Assembly (NCBI GenBank): GCA_046328225.1
Contig: JAXLWZ010000015.1
Span: forward strand, 1-64,000
Direction: 5' to 3'
From: Amarobacillus sp046328225
GTDB lineage: Bacteria; Chloroflexota; Dehalococcoidia; Tepidiformales; Tepidiformaceae
DNA length: 64,000 nucleotides
Under the pieces are notes generated by a model. That model was not told the origin of the DNA and made no database searches. It saw nothing but the letters and a program-made list of their open reading frames with translations. Position numbers and translations under genes: made by a program. Position 1 is the stretch's first letter; every line of letters begins with the position of its first letter. Positions 7,762 through 18,000 of this stretch are shown here, piece by piece.

Positions 7762-10461
7762 ATGAAGATCGAGCCGCGCGGCGAGACGATGGCGACCGGC
7801 GCAATGGGCTATCCGCCGGGCGCGAACGACGGCGGCGAGGCGCCCCCGGACCTGCCCGCCCGGGACCTTCGCCTCCAGCGGATCATGGAAGCCTCGCCCG
7901 ACGTCATCCACTCCTTCCACCTCGACCACGAAGGCAGAGCCAGCTTCCCCTACGCCAGCAAGGCGATCGAAGCGCTCTACGGCGTGCCCGCCGAAGTGCT
8001 CGCGCGCGATGCCTCAATCGTGTTCGAGCGCACCAACCCGGACGACATCGCCGGCCTGGAGCGCGCGATCGAGGAATCCCTCGCCGGCATGTCGCCCTTC
8101 CACCACGCATGGCGCGTCAATCACCCCACGCGCGGCGAGGTCTGGGTCGAAGCCAGCAGCATGCCCGTCAGTGAAGGTGCCCGCGGCACCACATGGCACG
8201 GCGTCCTCCGCGATGGCACCGAACGCCGCCGCATGGAACGCGACGCCCACGTCCGCGGCGACGCGCTCGAGAACGCCCTCGCCGCCTTCGTCATCCTCGA
8301 TTCCGCCAACCGCATCACCTACGCCAACCACACCTTCCTCCGGCTCTGGGGGTACGACACCCTCTCCGAGGTCGCCGGCCAGACGCCCGCCGCCTTCTGC
8401 GCCGACCCGGCCGTGCCGCTGCGCTTCGAGGCCGCCCTCGCCGCCGAGGATTCCTGCATCATCGAATTCCGCGCCCGCCGCCGTGACGGCACCGAGTTCG
8501 AAACGCTCATGGCCGTGCAGCGCTCCACCGCCGCGGACGGCACCGTATGCCTGCTCATCACCGCCATCGATGTCACGGCCGCCCGCGCCGCGGAGTCCGA
8601 TCTTCGCGCCAGCGAGGAGCGCTTCAGCGCCATCTTCCGGCTGAGCCCCGTCGGCACCGCCCTCGTGCACCGCGCCGGCCGCCGCTACGTCGATGTCAAC
8701 GACGCCCTCCTCCGCGCCTATGGCCTCACGCGCGAACAGGTGGTCGGCCGCCACATCACCGAACTGCCGTTTCGAATCGACATCGGGAACCGCGAGTCCC
8801 TTTGGGAGCGATTGGACGCGCGCCAGCCCGTGGACGATGTCGACTACTCCTTCACGCGCCCCGATGGCGTTCGCTTCCACGGCCTGCTTTCCGCCGAAGT
8901 CATTGAGATTCGCGGCGAGGAGTTCGTCGTCTCCACCCTGAACGACGTCACCCAGCGCCGCGAGACCGAGCAGGCCCTGCGCGAGGCCAGCGACCGCTTC
9001 AACCAGCTCGCCGTCAGCATCAACGAAGTCTTCTGGCTCACCGACCCCCTCAAGGAGCGCATGCTCTACGTCAGCCCCGCCTACGAGGCGATCTGGGGCC
9101 GCTCCTGCGAGTCCCTCATCGCCGAGCCCGCGAGCTGGCTCGAATCCACCGTCCCCGACGATCGCGAGCGCGTCCGCCAGGCCCTCGGCCGCCAGCGCGA
9201 TGGCAGCTACGACATCGAGTACCGCATCGTCCGCCCCGGCGGCGACGTCCGCTGGATTCGCGACCGCGCCTTCCCCGTGCACGACGACGCGGGCGTGTGC
9301 ACCGCCATCGCCGGCGTCGCCGAGGATGTCACCGAGCGCCGCGAACTTGAGGCCCAGCTCCGCCAGGCGCAGAAGATGGAGTCGGTTGGTCAGCTGGCCG
9401 GCGGCATCGCCCACGACTTCAACAACTGGCTCACCGTCATCCAGTCCTATACCGAGCTCGTCGCGCAGGCCCTGCCGCTTTCGAGCGACGCGCGCGAATA
9501 CGTCGCCGAGGTGCAGGCCGCGGCCGCCCGCGCGGCCTCCCTCACGCGGCAGCTGCTCGCCTTCAGCCGCCTCGAAGTCGTGGAGGCGCGGCCCGTCGAC
9601 ATCGATGCCGTCGTCGTCGACACCGAGAAGATGCTGCGCCGCGTCATCGGCGAAAACATCGACCTCGTCACCCGCCTCGGCTCATCGGGCCGCCGCGTCG
9701 TCACCGACCCGGGGCAGGTGGTCCAGGTGGTCATGAACCTCGCCCTCAACGCCCGCGACGCCATGCCTTCGGGCGGCACCCTCGAAATCGACACCCACAC
9801 CGATCCGGAGAGCGGCGAGGTCGTCCTGCGCGTCGCCGACACCGGCATCGGCATGCCCCCGGATGTCGTCGCGCGCATCTTCGACCCGTTTTTCACGACC
9901 AAGGGCGTCGGCCATGGCACCGGCATGGGCCTCGCCGTCGTCGATGGCATCGTTCGCCGCGCCGGCGGCTCAATCGAAGTGGGCAGCATCCCCGGCGAGG
10001 GCACGACGTTCACGGTCCGCATGCCCTCGGGTCCCGCGCCGGCCAGTGTGCCGGACCCTTCAGCCCAGGCGTCGCGTACCGCGCTCGATGGCCGCGAAAC
10101 CATCCTGCTCGCCGAGGACGAGGAGAGCATCCGGCGCCTCGCCGTCCGCGGCCTCGTGCGTCACGGCTATCGCGTCCTCACCGCCGCCGATGGCGAGGAA
10201 GCCTGGCGGACCTACCTCGCCCACCACGGCGAGATCGACCTCGTCGTCACCGACCTGGTCATGCCGCACACCGACGGCCGCGAACTCGTTGAACGGATTC
10301 GCGCGCGGCAACCGGGCCTCAATGTGATCTACTCCAGCGGCTATGCCGGCGATGTGGTCGCCCGCCACGGTGAACTGCCGGCGAACGTTGCCTTCTTGCA
10401 AAAGCCGTACACCATCGAAATCCTGCTCCGTCGCATTCGCGAAACACTCGATTCCGCCTGA
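7762..10461 (+). CDS. Hybrid sensor histidine kinase, four PAS domains plus receiver
   Basis: 899 residues with no transmembrane helix, hence cytosolic. Four PAS/PAC units span roughly residues 30-150, 165-280, 285-400 and 405-530. The dimerisation box ESVGQLAGGIAHDFNNWLTV has the phospho-accepting His at residue 551. The ATPase domain shows NLALNARDAMPSGG, VADTGIGMPP, FFTTKGVGHGTGMGL and GEGTTF. A C-terminal receiver domain carries its phospho-Asp at residue 831 (VVTDLVMPHTDG), a layout typical of kinases with an on-board receiver. A second in-frame ATG at 7789 is possible. The response regulator starts 10 nt after the stop, so the pair is almost certainly one two-component system. The signal is unknown. 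Confidence 0.93.
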   Translation: MKIEPRGETMATGAMGYPPGANDGGEAPPDLPARDLRLQRIMEASPDVIHSFHLDHEGRASFPYASKAIEALYGVPAEVLARDASIVFERTNPDDIAGLERAIEESLAGMSPFHHAWRVNHPTRGEVWVEASSMPVSEGARGTTWHGVLRDGTERRRMERDAHVRGDALENALAAFVILDSANRITYANHTFLRLWGYDTLSEVAGQTPAAFCADPAVPLRFEAALAAEDSCIIEFRARRRDGTEFETLMAVQRSTAADGTVCLLITAIDVTAARAAESDLRASEERFSAIFRLSPVGTALVHRAGRRYVDVNDALLRAYGLTREQVVGRHITELPFRIDIGNRESLWERLDARQPVDDVDYSFTRPDGVRFHGLLSAEVIEIRGEEFVVSTLNDVTQRRETEQALREASDRFNQLAVSINEVFWLTDPLKERMLYVSPAYEAIWGRSCESLIAEPASWLESTVPDDRERVRQALGRQRDGSYDIEYRIVRPGGDVRWIRDRAFPVHDDAGVCTAIAGVAEDVTERRELEAQLRQAQKMESVGQLAGGIAHDFNNWLTVIQSYTELVAQALPLSSDAREYVAEVQAAAARAASLTRQLLAFSRLEVVEARPVDIDAVVVDTEKMLRRVIGENIDLVTRLGSSGRRVVTDPGQVVQVVMNLALNARDAMPSGGTLEIDTHTDPESGEVVLRVADTGIGMPPDVVARIFDPFFTTKGVGHGTGMGLAVVDGIVRRAGGSIEVGSIPGEGTTFTVRMPSGPAPASVPDPSAQASRTALDGRETILLAEDEESIRRLAVRGLVRHGYRVLTAADGEEAWRTYLAHHGEIDLVVTDLVMPHTDGRELVERIRARQPGLNVIYSSGYAGDVVARHGELPANVAFLQKPYTIEILLRRIRETLDSA

Positions 10462-10471
10462 CGAGGTCGCC

Positions 10472-11257
10472 ATGTTGAAGAAAGAACCGCATCAATCCAT
10501 CGTGACATTACCCGCCACCGGCGCTAAGGTCCCAAGTATGGTCGAAAAGAGCGTCCCTACTCGCGTGTTGCTCGCCGATGACCACGACATCGTCCGCCAG
10601 GCCTTGCAGATGCTCCTCCAGAGCCGCGGCGATATCGAAATTGTCGGTGATGTTCGGAATGGCCGGGAAGCGGTCACAGCGGTCGAGCGGCTCCGCCCCG
10701 ACGTCGTCCTCATGGACCTGGTCATGCCGGGCCTGAACGGCATCGAAGCCACCCGCCAGATTCGCCGCATCGCCCCCCGCACCCAGGTCCTGATGCTCAG
10801 CGGCTACGTCGATGAGCGCCAGCTGCTCGAGGCCGTGCGGGCCGGCGCCGCCGGTTTCCTCATCAAGACTTCCGATATCAACGAGCTGCTGCTCGCCATC
10901 GATTCGGCCAAGCGCGGCAACCGCTACTTCTCCAGCAAGCTGAACGAAAGCTTCGACGTCGATGAGCTGCTCCAGCAGTCCCGCCGCGGCGCCGCCGCAT
11001 CCGGCCCCGGCGATAAGCTCACCGTGCGCGAACGCGAAGTGCTCCAGCTCGTGGCCGAGGGCTACACCAACCAGGGCATCGCCGATGCCCTCGTCGTCAG
11101 CGTGAAGACCGTCGAGGCGCACAAGTCGCACCTCCAGCAGAAGCTCCGCGCCCGCAATCGCGCCGACCTCATCCGCTACGCCATCGCCAGCGGCCTCGTC
11201 ACCCTCGAAACCGTCGACGATGGGTTCTCTGCCCTGGGGGAAGCTGAGGCGGGGTAG
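10472..11257 (+). CDS. LuxR/NarL-type response regulator
   Basis: 261 residues. The receiver domain occupies roughly residues 30-150: LADDHD acidic pocket, phospho-Asp at residue 82 in VVLMDLVMPGLNG, and FLIKTSD with the conserved Lys. A C-terminal LuxR helix-turn-helix follows: LTVREREVLQLVAEGYTNQGIADALVVSVKTVEAHKSHL. The ATG at 10472 sits 5 nt after GAGG at 10463-10466, directly behind the kinase stop. A second ATG at 10538 would remove 22 residues ahead of the receiver and is also possible. Expected to receive phosphate from the upstream kinase and bind promoter DNA. Target genes are not identifiable from the sequence. Confidence 0.93.
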   Translation: MLKKEPHQSIVTLPATGAKVPSMVEKSVPTRVLLADDHDIVRQALQMLLQSRGDIEIVGDVRNGREAVTAVERLRPDVVLMDLVMPGLNGIEATRQIRRIAPRTQVLMLSGYVDERQLLEAVRAGAAGFLIKTSDINELLLAIDSAKRGNRYFSSKLNESFDVDELLQQSRRGAAASGPGDKLTVREREVLQLVAEGYTNQGIADALVVSVKTVEAHKSHLQQKLRARNRADLIRYAIASGLVTLETVDDGFSALGEAEAG

Positions 11258-11301
11258 GGCGCACGCGCGTACACTCGCGGCATTCCCCCCGGAGTGCTCG
11301 C

Positions 11302-12618
11302 GTGCTTGCTTCCTCTCCCGCGATCGATTGGGACGCCTACCTCGCCGAAGCGATTGACATCCTTTCGCGCTACATCCGCGTCGATACGTCCAACCCGCCC
11401 GGCCGCGAACGGCTCGCCTGCGACTTCCTCGGCGAAATCCTCGCCGCCGAAGGCATCCCCTTCGAGACCTACGACCCCGGCCAGGACCGCCTCTCGCTGC
11501 GCGCCATCATCCCCGGCAACGGCGCCGCCCGCCCCTTCATGCTCCTCAACCACACCGACGTCGTGCCCGTGCAGCGCGAATTCTGGGAAGAGGATCCCTT
11601 CGCCGGCCACATCAAGGATGGCGAGATCTGGGGCCGCGGCGCCCTCGACATGAAGGGCCTCGGCGTCGCCCAGCTCATGACCTTCCTCACCGTGAAGCGC
11701 CTCGGCATCCCCCTCAAGCGCGACCTCGTCTTCTTCGCCATGGCCGATGAAGAGGCCGGCAGCGAGTGGGGCATCCGCTGGCTCGAGCGCAATCACCCGG
11801 ACACCCTCGACGCCGAGTTCGTCATCAACGAAGGCGGCGGCGGCACCACGGAGCTCTTCGGCGTCGAACGCCCCGTCTACAACGTCGCCGTCGCCGAAAA
11901 AGGCCCGCTCTGGCTGCGGCTCGTCGCCGAGGGCCGCCCCGGCCATGGCTCCGTCCCCCACGAGGACAATGCCCTCGACCGCCTGGTCCGCGCCATGTAC
12001 CGCGTGCAGGAGTGGCAGCGGCCGCTCTCCGTGTCGCCCGTCCTCACCGAATACTTCAGCCGCCTCTCGCGGGCCGGCATCTACAAGGGCGAGGCGACCG
12101 TCGAAGGGCTCACCGCCGCCGCCACCGGCGACCCGCGCATTCGCGCACTGCTCAGCAATACCATCAGCGCCACGACCGCGACCTCGGGCATCAAGCACAA
12201 CGTCATCCCCGCTCGCGCCGAGGCTACTCTCGATTGCCGCCTCCTCCCCGGCGTCCGCCCCGATGACTTCCAGGCCGAGCTCGAAGCCGTCATCGATGAC
12301 CCGAAGGTCCGCATCGAACGCGTCCACGCCGGCTGGTCCGAGGTAAACCCCTTCGATACCGAGCTGTTCCGCACGATCGAATCGGTCATCCACGACCACA
12401 TGGAGGAGGCCGTCGTCGTCCCCGGCGTGACCGTCGGCTTCACCGATAGCTCCGTGCTCCGCAACCGCGGCACCATCTCCTACGGCTTCTCCGGCGGGCT
12501 CAACAACCCCGAACTCGGCAAGGGCGTGCACGGCCACAACGAGCGCGTGCCCATCGAAAGCTTCCGCCTGAATTGCCAGATGGTGTTCGAAGTCACCCGG
12601 CGCATGTGCGAAGCCTGA
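11302..12618 (+). CDS. M20 family metallopeptidase/deacylase (ArgE/DapE-like)
   Basis: 438-residue zinc-dependent hydrolase. Family landmarks: NHTDVVP (metal His84, catalytic-support Asp86), GRGALDMKG (bridging Asp116), ADEEAG (general base Glu150, metal Glu151), NEGGGG, a dimerisation insert with GHGSVPHEDNALDRL, and C-terminal GVHGHNERVP with the last metal His. Such enzymes remove acyl groups from amino acids or cleave small peptides; the exact substrate (N-acetylornithine, succinyl-diaminopimelate, N-acyl amino acid) cannot be read from the sequence. The GTG at 11302 is preceded by GGAG at 11291-11294. It stands alone on the plus strand, with its own promoter-like TACACT box about 30 nt upstream. 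Confidence 0.88.
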   Translation: MLASSPAIDWDAYLAEAIDILSRYIRVDTSNPPGRERLACDFLGEILAAEGIPFETYDPGQDRLSLRAIIPGNGAARPFMLLNHTDVVPVQREFWEEDPFAGHIKDGEIWGRGALDMKGLGVAQLMTFLTVKRLGIPLKRDLVFFAMADEEAGSEWGIRWLERNHPDTLDAEFVINEGGGGTTELFGVERPVYNVAVAEKGPLWLRLVAEGRPGHGSVPHEDNALDRLVRAMYRVQEWQRPLSVSPVLTEYFSRLSRAGIYKGEATVEGLTAAATGDPRIRALLSNTISATTATSGIKHNVIPARAEATLDCRLLPGVRPDDFQAELEAVIDDPKVRIERVHAGWSEVNPFDTELFRTIESVIHDHMEEAVVVPGVTVGFTDSSVLRNRGTISYGFSGGLNNPELGKGVHGHNERVPIESFRLNCQMVFEVTRRMCEA

Positions 12619-12642
12619 GCGAATAAACCGCAAACCCCGCGC

Positions 12643-12671
12643 TTGACGAGGTGCGCCGCGCGCTCAAGACT
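12643..12671 (+). promoter_or_regulatory. Predicted sigma-70-type promoter for the LLM oxidoreductase
   Basis: TTGACG at 12643-12648, a 17-nt spacer, then AAGACT at 12666-12671. It lies 90 nt upstream of the ATG at 12761 in the gap after the M20 gene. The -35 box is good and the -10 box is imperfect. Confidence 0.5.
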
Positions 12672-12760
12672 TTCGAATCGAATTTGAAATCGCCGTTGGG
12701 CGTCGTGGCGCGGTCCTCTCCCCGCGTCTCCGAAGCTGCCGACGGCCCACGGAGGCACTC

Positions 12761-13849
12761 ATGTTGCAGATTGGTTCAGGAATGGGCGGCGGCTGGCTCA
12801 CCGGCGTCGCCGAGCAGGCTCGCCGCGCCGAAGCCGCCGGCTACGACAACATCAACTCGGCCGAGACCCAGCACGACTCGATGCTCGCGGCCACCCTCGC
12901 CGCCGCCAACACCGAACGTATCGGCATCGGCACCAGCGTCACGATCGCCTTCCCCCGCAGCCCGATGGTGCTCGCCATGGAAGCCTGGGACATCCAGCAC
13001 ATGAGCAAGGGCCGCTTCACCCTCGGCCTGGGCTCGCAGGTGAAGGGCCACAACCAGCACCGCTTCGGCATCGACTGGCCCGGCGCCCCGGCCACGCGCA
13101 TGAAGGAATACGTGCAGATGATGCAGGCCGTCTGGCGCTCCTTCCAGCACGGCGAGAAGCCCGACTTCGTCGGCCGCTTCTACCACTACACGCTCATGAC
13201 CTTCAACTTCAACCCTGGCCCGATCGACTACCCGTTCCCGAAGGTCGGCATCGCCTGCGTCGGTGATGCGATGGCCCGCGTCGCCGGCGAAGTCGCCGAT
13301 GTCGTCATGCCCCACGGCTTCATGACCGACAAGTACATGCGCGACGTCGTCCTCCCCAACGTCGCCATCGGCCTGAAGCGCAGCGGCCGCACCTGGAACG
13401 ACATCGAAATCTCCGGCGGCGGCTTCACCGTCTTCGGCGAGACTGAGTCCGAGATCGAGCAGGGCCTCAACCGCCTCCGCCAGCCGATCTCGTTCTACGG
13501 CTCCACGCGCAGCTATCACGAAGTCTTTGAAGTCCACGGCCTGAAGGACCTTGGCATGCAGCTCCACGAGATGTCGCTGCAGAACCGCTGGGGCGAAATG
13601 CGCGAAATCATCCCTGAGGATGTCCTCCGCACCTTCGCCCAGACCTCGACCTACGACAAGCTGCCCGAGTTCGTGGCGAAGAACCGCGAATACGCCAGCC
13701 GCGTCGGCCTCGCCCTGCCCACGGAGACCCCCGAGCAGCGCGAGCGCGCCCAGCACATCATCAACGAAATCCACAAGGTCGAGGTCTCCGGCGTGCCGCG
13801 CGGCCTCGAAGACCTCTCGAAGGTGAGCGCCGCTCCCGTCAAGAAGTAG
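12761..13849 (+). CDS. LLM class (F420-dependent type) oxidoreductase
   Basis: 362-residue luciferase-like monooxygenase-fold protein, a TIM barrel using F420 or FMN. Visible family features are the N-terminal strand with YDNINSAETQHDS, TERIGIGTSVTIAFPRSPM, the long phrase starting MSKGRFTLGLGSQVKGH, and RMKEYVQMMQAVW. This set resembles the actinobacterial subfamily of 'TIGR03617 F420-dependent' proteins, recalled rather than searched. If the cofactor is F420, the organism must make it; no F420 biosynthesis gene lies in the window. The ATG follows GGAGG at 12751-12755. Single-gene transcript, closed by a shared terminator with the convergent hydrolase gene. Confidence 0.87.
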   Translation: MLQIGSGMGGGWLTGVAEQARRAEAAGYDNINSAETQHDSMLAATLAAANTERIGIGTSVTIAFPRSPMVLAMEAWDIQHMSKGRFTLGLGSQVKGHNQHRFGIDWPGAPATRMKEYVQMMQAVWRSFQHGEKPDFVGRFYHYTLMTFNFNPGPIDYPFPKVGIACVGDAMARVAGEVADVVMPHGFMTDKYMRDVVLPNVAIGLKRSGRTWNDIEISGGGFTVFGETESEIEQGLNRLRQPISFYGSTRSYHEVFEVHGLKDLGMQLHEMSLQNRWGEMREIIPEDVLRTFAQTSTYDKLPEFVAKNREYASRVGLALPTETPEQRERAQHIINEIHKVEVSGVPRGLEDLSKVSAAPVKK

Positions 13850-13855
13850 CCAACC

Positions 13856-13897
13856 GGGGGCCGGCCGTCAGGCGCCTCGCCAGGCGCGCCGGCCCCC
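13856..13897. terminator. Shared terminator of convergent genes
   Basis: Ten-bp arms GGGGGCCGGC (13856-13865) and GCCGGCCCCC (13888-13897) enclose a second small inverted repeat. The element overlaps the last codons of the minus-strand hydrolase gene, whose stop is at 13868-13870, so a terminator seems to be built into coding sequence. Confidence 0.6.
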
Positions 13898-14659
13898 TTC
13901 GCGCACGAAATGCCCAAGGCCCGGCGCCGGCAGGTGGCTCGCCGCCACCAGCGACCGCTCCGCGATGAGCCGGTCCACCGTCGCGATCCGCGTCTTCACC
14001 GCCAGCTCCTTGTCCCAGTCGAACGACGACTTCAGCTCCGGGTCCGTCGCGTCGATGGGCGTCAGCACGACATCCCCGAGCACGAATCCCCGCTCACCGG
14101 CCGAGTTCACGATCACGCTCGTATGCCCCGGCGTGTGCCCCGGCGTGGCCACGGCCGTCAGCCCCTGCGATACCACCGTCTCCCCGGCGATGAGGTCCAT
14201 CACGCCCGCCGCCGCCAGCGGTTCCACGTCGCGAACGAACGAGCCCGGCTTCGGCTCACGCGACCCGTAGTAGTCCCAGTCCAGCTGAGGCACCAGGTAT
14301 CGTGCGTTCGCGAAGAGCGGCAGGCCCGTGCCGCGGTCGATATTCCAGCCCGTGTGGTCGCCGTGGAGGTGCGTGAACAGCACATGTGTCACCGCGCCGG
14401 GCATGATGCCGGCCTCGGCCAGCTCCTCCAGCAGCCGGCCCTGGTACTCCGGGCCCCAGCCCGTGTCGACGAGCAAGGTGGTATCGCCATCCCGTGCGAT
14501 GAACGCCCCGAAGTTGAGCGCCACGGCCCCGGTGCCATCCAGGTACTCATGGTGCCAGTCCAGCAGCGGCGCCTCCGGATAGACCGCCGCGAACGGGTAC
14601 GCCTGCACCGTGTCCACCAGCGCCACGAGCTCGATCTCACCGACCTTGATGGTTCGCAT
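13868..14659 (-). CDS. MBL-fold metallohydrolase
   Basis: 263-residue metallo-beta-lactamase-fold protein. The zinc site is clear: THLHGDHTGW gives His97, His99, Asp101 and His102, and GHTPGH gives a further ligand downstream. LLVDTGWGPEYQGRLLEELAEAGI and FVLGDVVLTPID match the lactonase/glyoxalase-II-like branch that includes quorum-quenching lactonases. The sequence alone does not choose between lactone, thioester and phosphoester substrates. The ATG at 14659 is preceded by GGAGGTGATGC, a strong ribosome-binding site. No signal peptide, so cytosolic. Confidence 0.88.
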   Translation of the reverse strand: MRTIKVGEIELVALVDTVQAYPFAAVYPEAPLLDWHHEYLDGTGAVALNFGAFIARDGDTTLLVDTGWGPEYQGRLLEELAEAGIMPGAVTHVLFTHLHGDHTGWNIDRGTGLPLFANARYLVPQLDWDYYGSREPKPGSFVRDVEPLAAAGVMDLIAGETVVSQGLTAVATPGHTPGHTSVIVNSAGERGFVLGDVVLTPIDATDPELKSSFDWDKELAVKTRIATVDRLIAERSLVAASHLPAPGLGHFVREGGRRAWRGA

Positions 14660-15023
14660 GCATCACCTCCGCACGTGGCGTGACCGTAAAGGAGCCCCGC
14701 TCCGTTGACAACGTGCCCGGCGCGCGATCGCCCCTCGCGAGGCCAACCCGGAGTGCCCCATGCGAGGCCCCCAACCGTAACCCGGCGCACCCCGCATGTT
14801 CCCAGCCCTCCCTCATTTCGCCCCCCGCTGCCGCCGACGATCCGCCAGGGAGGAGTCCGCGACTCCGTCCTTAACCGGCGCTTCCCATCTGGGGTTTACC
14901 CGAGAATCCAGCACTGGGACGAATCGCTACGGTTACGCAAGATCTGTCGCGACTGCGGGAAGGGGTTCGTAACATGGCTGGGATGTGCACCCGCGAATCG
15001 TGCTCACCAGGGGAGGCCCGGTG
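14660..15023. other. Intergenic region between divergent genes, 364 bp
   Basis: No convincing ORF on either strand. It holds a short hairpin GGAGTC-CGC-GACTCC at 14852-14866 and the decamer GGGGTTTACC at about 14892-14901. The same decamer occurs upstream of the chemoreceptor gene in matching orientation (minus strand, about 4732-4741). The last 130 nt before the metalloprotease are rich in short inverted repeats and could form a structured leader, but no riboswitch class could be matched. Confidence 0.5.
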
Positions 15024-18000
15024 ATGCGCGCGCACGGAATGTCCACGCAAAGCAGATTGCTGCTCCTGCTGGCCCTCGCCGGCATGGCTCTCGCGCTCTT
15101 CGGACGCGCCAGCGCCCAGGGCGTCCCGCCCGGCCCGAGCGGCATCTTCCTGAACGAACCAATGCGCGGCGATGCCGCCATCGCCGCGCTCGGCGCCCGC
15201 CTCGACGAAGTGGCCGCGCTCAACGGCAAGTCCGGCGTCCAGCTCACCTCGCTCCTCCGCGGCGATTCCACCCTCTGGGTCAGCACCGGGGGCGTGCTCT
15301 TCTACAAAGAACCCGCCGAGACCGGTGGCGGCCCCGGCGTCGCCGCCGGGCCCTTCGCCTACAGCCAGACGTTCCTGCTGCACAGCAAGCCCGGCGCGAG
15401 CAAGGTCATCTTCCTCGATTTCGACGGCTTCACCCTGCCCGCCACCACCGCCTGGACTGGCATGGCGAACATGGCCGTCGGCCCCTACAACACCGATGGC
15501 AACGCCGCCTTCAGCAACACCGAGCAGGACGTCATCCAGAGCGTCTGGCAGCGTGTCGCCGAGGACTACGCGCCCTTCGACGTCGACGTCACCACCGAAG
15601 ACCCCGGCGATGCCGCCATCACCCGCTCCGGCGCCGGCGACAGCGTCTTCGGCACCCGCGCGCTCATCACCAACGACACCGCCGCCTGGGCCGCGGCCTG
15701 CAGCTCCGGTTGCGGCGGCATCGCCTACGTCGGCACCTTCGACCAGGCCTCCAGCCATCAGAACTACCAGCCCGCATTCGTTTTCGCGGGCGGCGTCCCG
15801 GGTTCGAAGAACATCGCCGAGGCGACCTCACACGAAGTCGGCCACAACCTGGGCCTGAGCCACGACGGCGTCATCGCCCAGAACGGCCAGCCCGCGCAGG
15901 GCTACTACACGGGCTGCGTCCCGCCGGCTTCGAACAGCTGCCCGGCCATCTGGGCGCCGATCATGGGCGTGGGCTACTACAAGCCCATCTCCCAGTGGAG
16001 CCGCGGCGAATACACCTACGCCAACAACACCGAGGACGACCTCGCCGTCATCCAGGCCAACGGCCTTTCCTACCGCGCCGACGACCACGGCGACAGCACC
16101 GGCACGGCTACCGCGCTCGGCGGCTCCGGCTCGCTCTCGGCCAGCGGCGTCATCTCCACGGCGGCCGACGTCGACTACTTCTCCTTCACCGCGGCCGCCG
16201 GCGCCCTGAGCGTCACGGCCACGCCCGCGTCCGTCGCCCCGAACCTCGATATCCTCTTCGAGCTTCGCAACAGCGCCGGCACCGTCCTCACCTCCACCAA
16301 CCCGGCCGCGGCGATGACCAACAACGACACCGCCACCGGCCTCGGCGCCACCATCAGTTACAGCCTCCCCTCGACGGGGACGTACTACCTCGCCGTTAGC
16401 GGTGTGGGCAGTGGCGACGCCGCCAGCGGCGGATACTCCGATTACGCAAGCCTCGGCCAATACAGCCTCTCCGGCACCGCGCCCGCGGGCGGCGGCGGCG
16501 GCGCGACCCGGCTCGGCTTCACGGCCGTGAGCACCACCGGCGCCCCCGGCAGCACGCTCGCCACTCAGCCCGTCGTCGCCGTCCAGGATGCGAATGGCAC
16601 CACCGTCACCGGCCAGCCGGCCACGGCCGTCACGCTTTCGAAGGTGTCCGGCCCGGGCACGCTTTCGTGCACGAACCTTACCGTGAACACCGTGAGCGGC
16701 GTCGCGAACTTCGCGGGCTGCTCCCTCAGTGCCGCCGGCAGCTACGTCCTCCAGGCGACGGCGATCGGCCTCACCACCGCGCAGACCGGCACCATCACCA
16801 TCAGCGCCGTCCAGACGGCCACGAAGCTCGGCTTCACCAGCGTGAGCAGCACCGGCGCGCCCGGCGTCGCACTCGCCACCCAGCCCGTTGTCGCCATCCA
16901 GGACGCGAACGGCAACACCGTCACGAGCCAGACGCCCACGGCCGTCACGCTCTCGAAGCTCACCGGCCCCGGCAACCTCACCTGCACGAACACGACCGTC
17001 ACCAGCGTGAACGGCGTCGCGACCTTCGCCGGCTGCTCCCTGAGCACCGCCGGTACCTACGCCCTCCAGGCCACCGCGAGCGGCCTCGCCTCCGCCCAGA
17101 CCGGCGACATCACCATCACCGCGCCCGTCACCTACACCCTCGCCTTCCAATCGATGTCCGCGAGCGCGACGGCCGGGCAGGCCATCCCGACGCAGCCGAT
17201 CATCGCCGTGCGCGACGCCAACGGGAACACCGTCACCAACGTCGCCCCGACCATGGTCACGCTCTCCGTCCTCTCCGGCCCGGGCACCCTGAGCTGCATG
17301 TCGAACCCGGCCGAGACCACCGACGGCCTCGCCTGGTTCGCGCTTTGCACCCTCAGCACCGCCGGGAGCTACACCCTCCAAGCGACCGCGAACGGCATGA
17401 ACGCCGGCACCCGCAACATCACCGTGAACGCGCCGCCCGCGGCCTACCACCTCACCTTCACGAGCGTCTCGACCACAGGCACCACCGGCGTCGCCCTCGC
17501 GACCCAACCCACCGTCGCCGTCCAGAACAGCTCGAACCAGACGGTGACCAACCTCGCCCCCACGGCCGTCACGCTCGCGAAGCAGTCCGGCCCCGGCACC
17601 CTTTCGTGCACGAACCTCACCGTGAACACCGTGAACGGCGTCGCCAGCTTCGCGGGATGCTCGTTCAGCGCCGCCGGGACGTACGTCCTCCAGGCGACCG
17701 CGAGCGGCATCACCACCGGCCAGAGCGCGAGCATCGTCATCAGCGCTCCCGTCCAGAACCACCTCACGTTCACGAGCGTTTCGACCACCGGCGCCCCCGG
17801 CGTCGCACTCGCGACCCAGCCCACCGTCGCCGTCCAGGATGGTTCGAACCAGACCGTCACGAACCTCGCTCCCACGGCCGTCACGCTTTCGAAGGTGTCC
17901 GGCCCCGGCACCCTCTCGTGCACGAACCTCACCGTGAATACCGTGAACGGCGTCGCCAGCTTCGCCGGTTGCTCGCTAAGCACCGCTGGCACCTACGTCC

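Noticed and set aside
14870..15020. c-di-GMP riboswitch before the metalloprotease
   Set aside because: Some GGGACG and GGTTACGCAAG pieces resemble the GEMM motif, but the conserved core and tetraloop receptor could not be placed.
14705..16399. 564-residue plus-strand ORF overlapping the metalloprotease
   Set aside because: Arg/Pro/His-rich frame-shifted reading of the signal-peptide and catalytic region; no motif and no RBS.
15828..17762. 644-residue minus-strand ORF
   Set aside because: Antisense shadow of the repeated Big-like domains; repetitive Gly/Asp/Arg sequence mirrors the DNA repeats.
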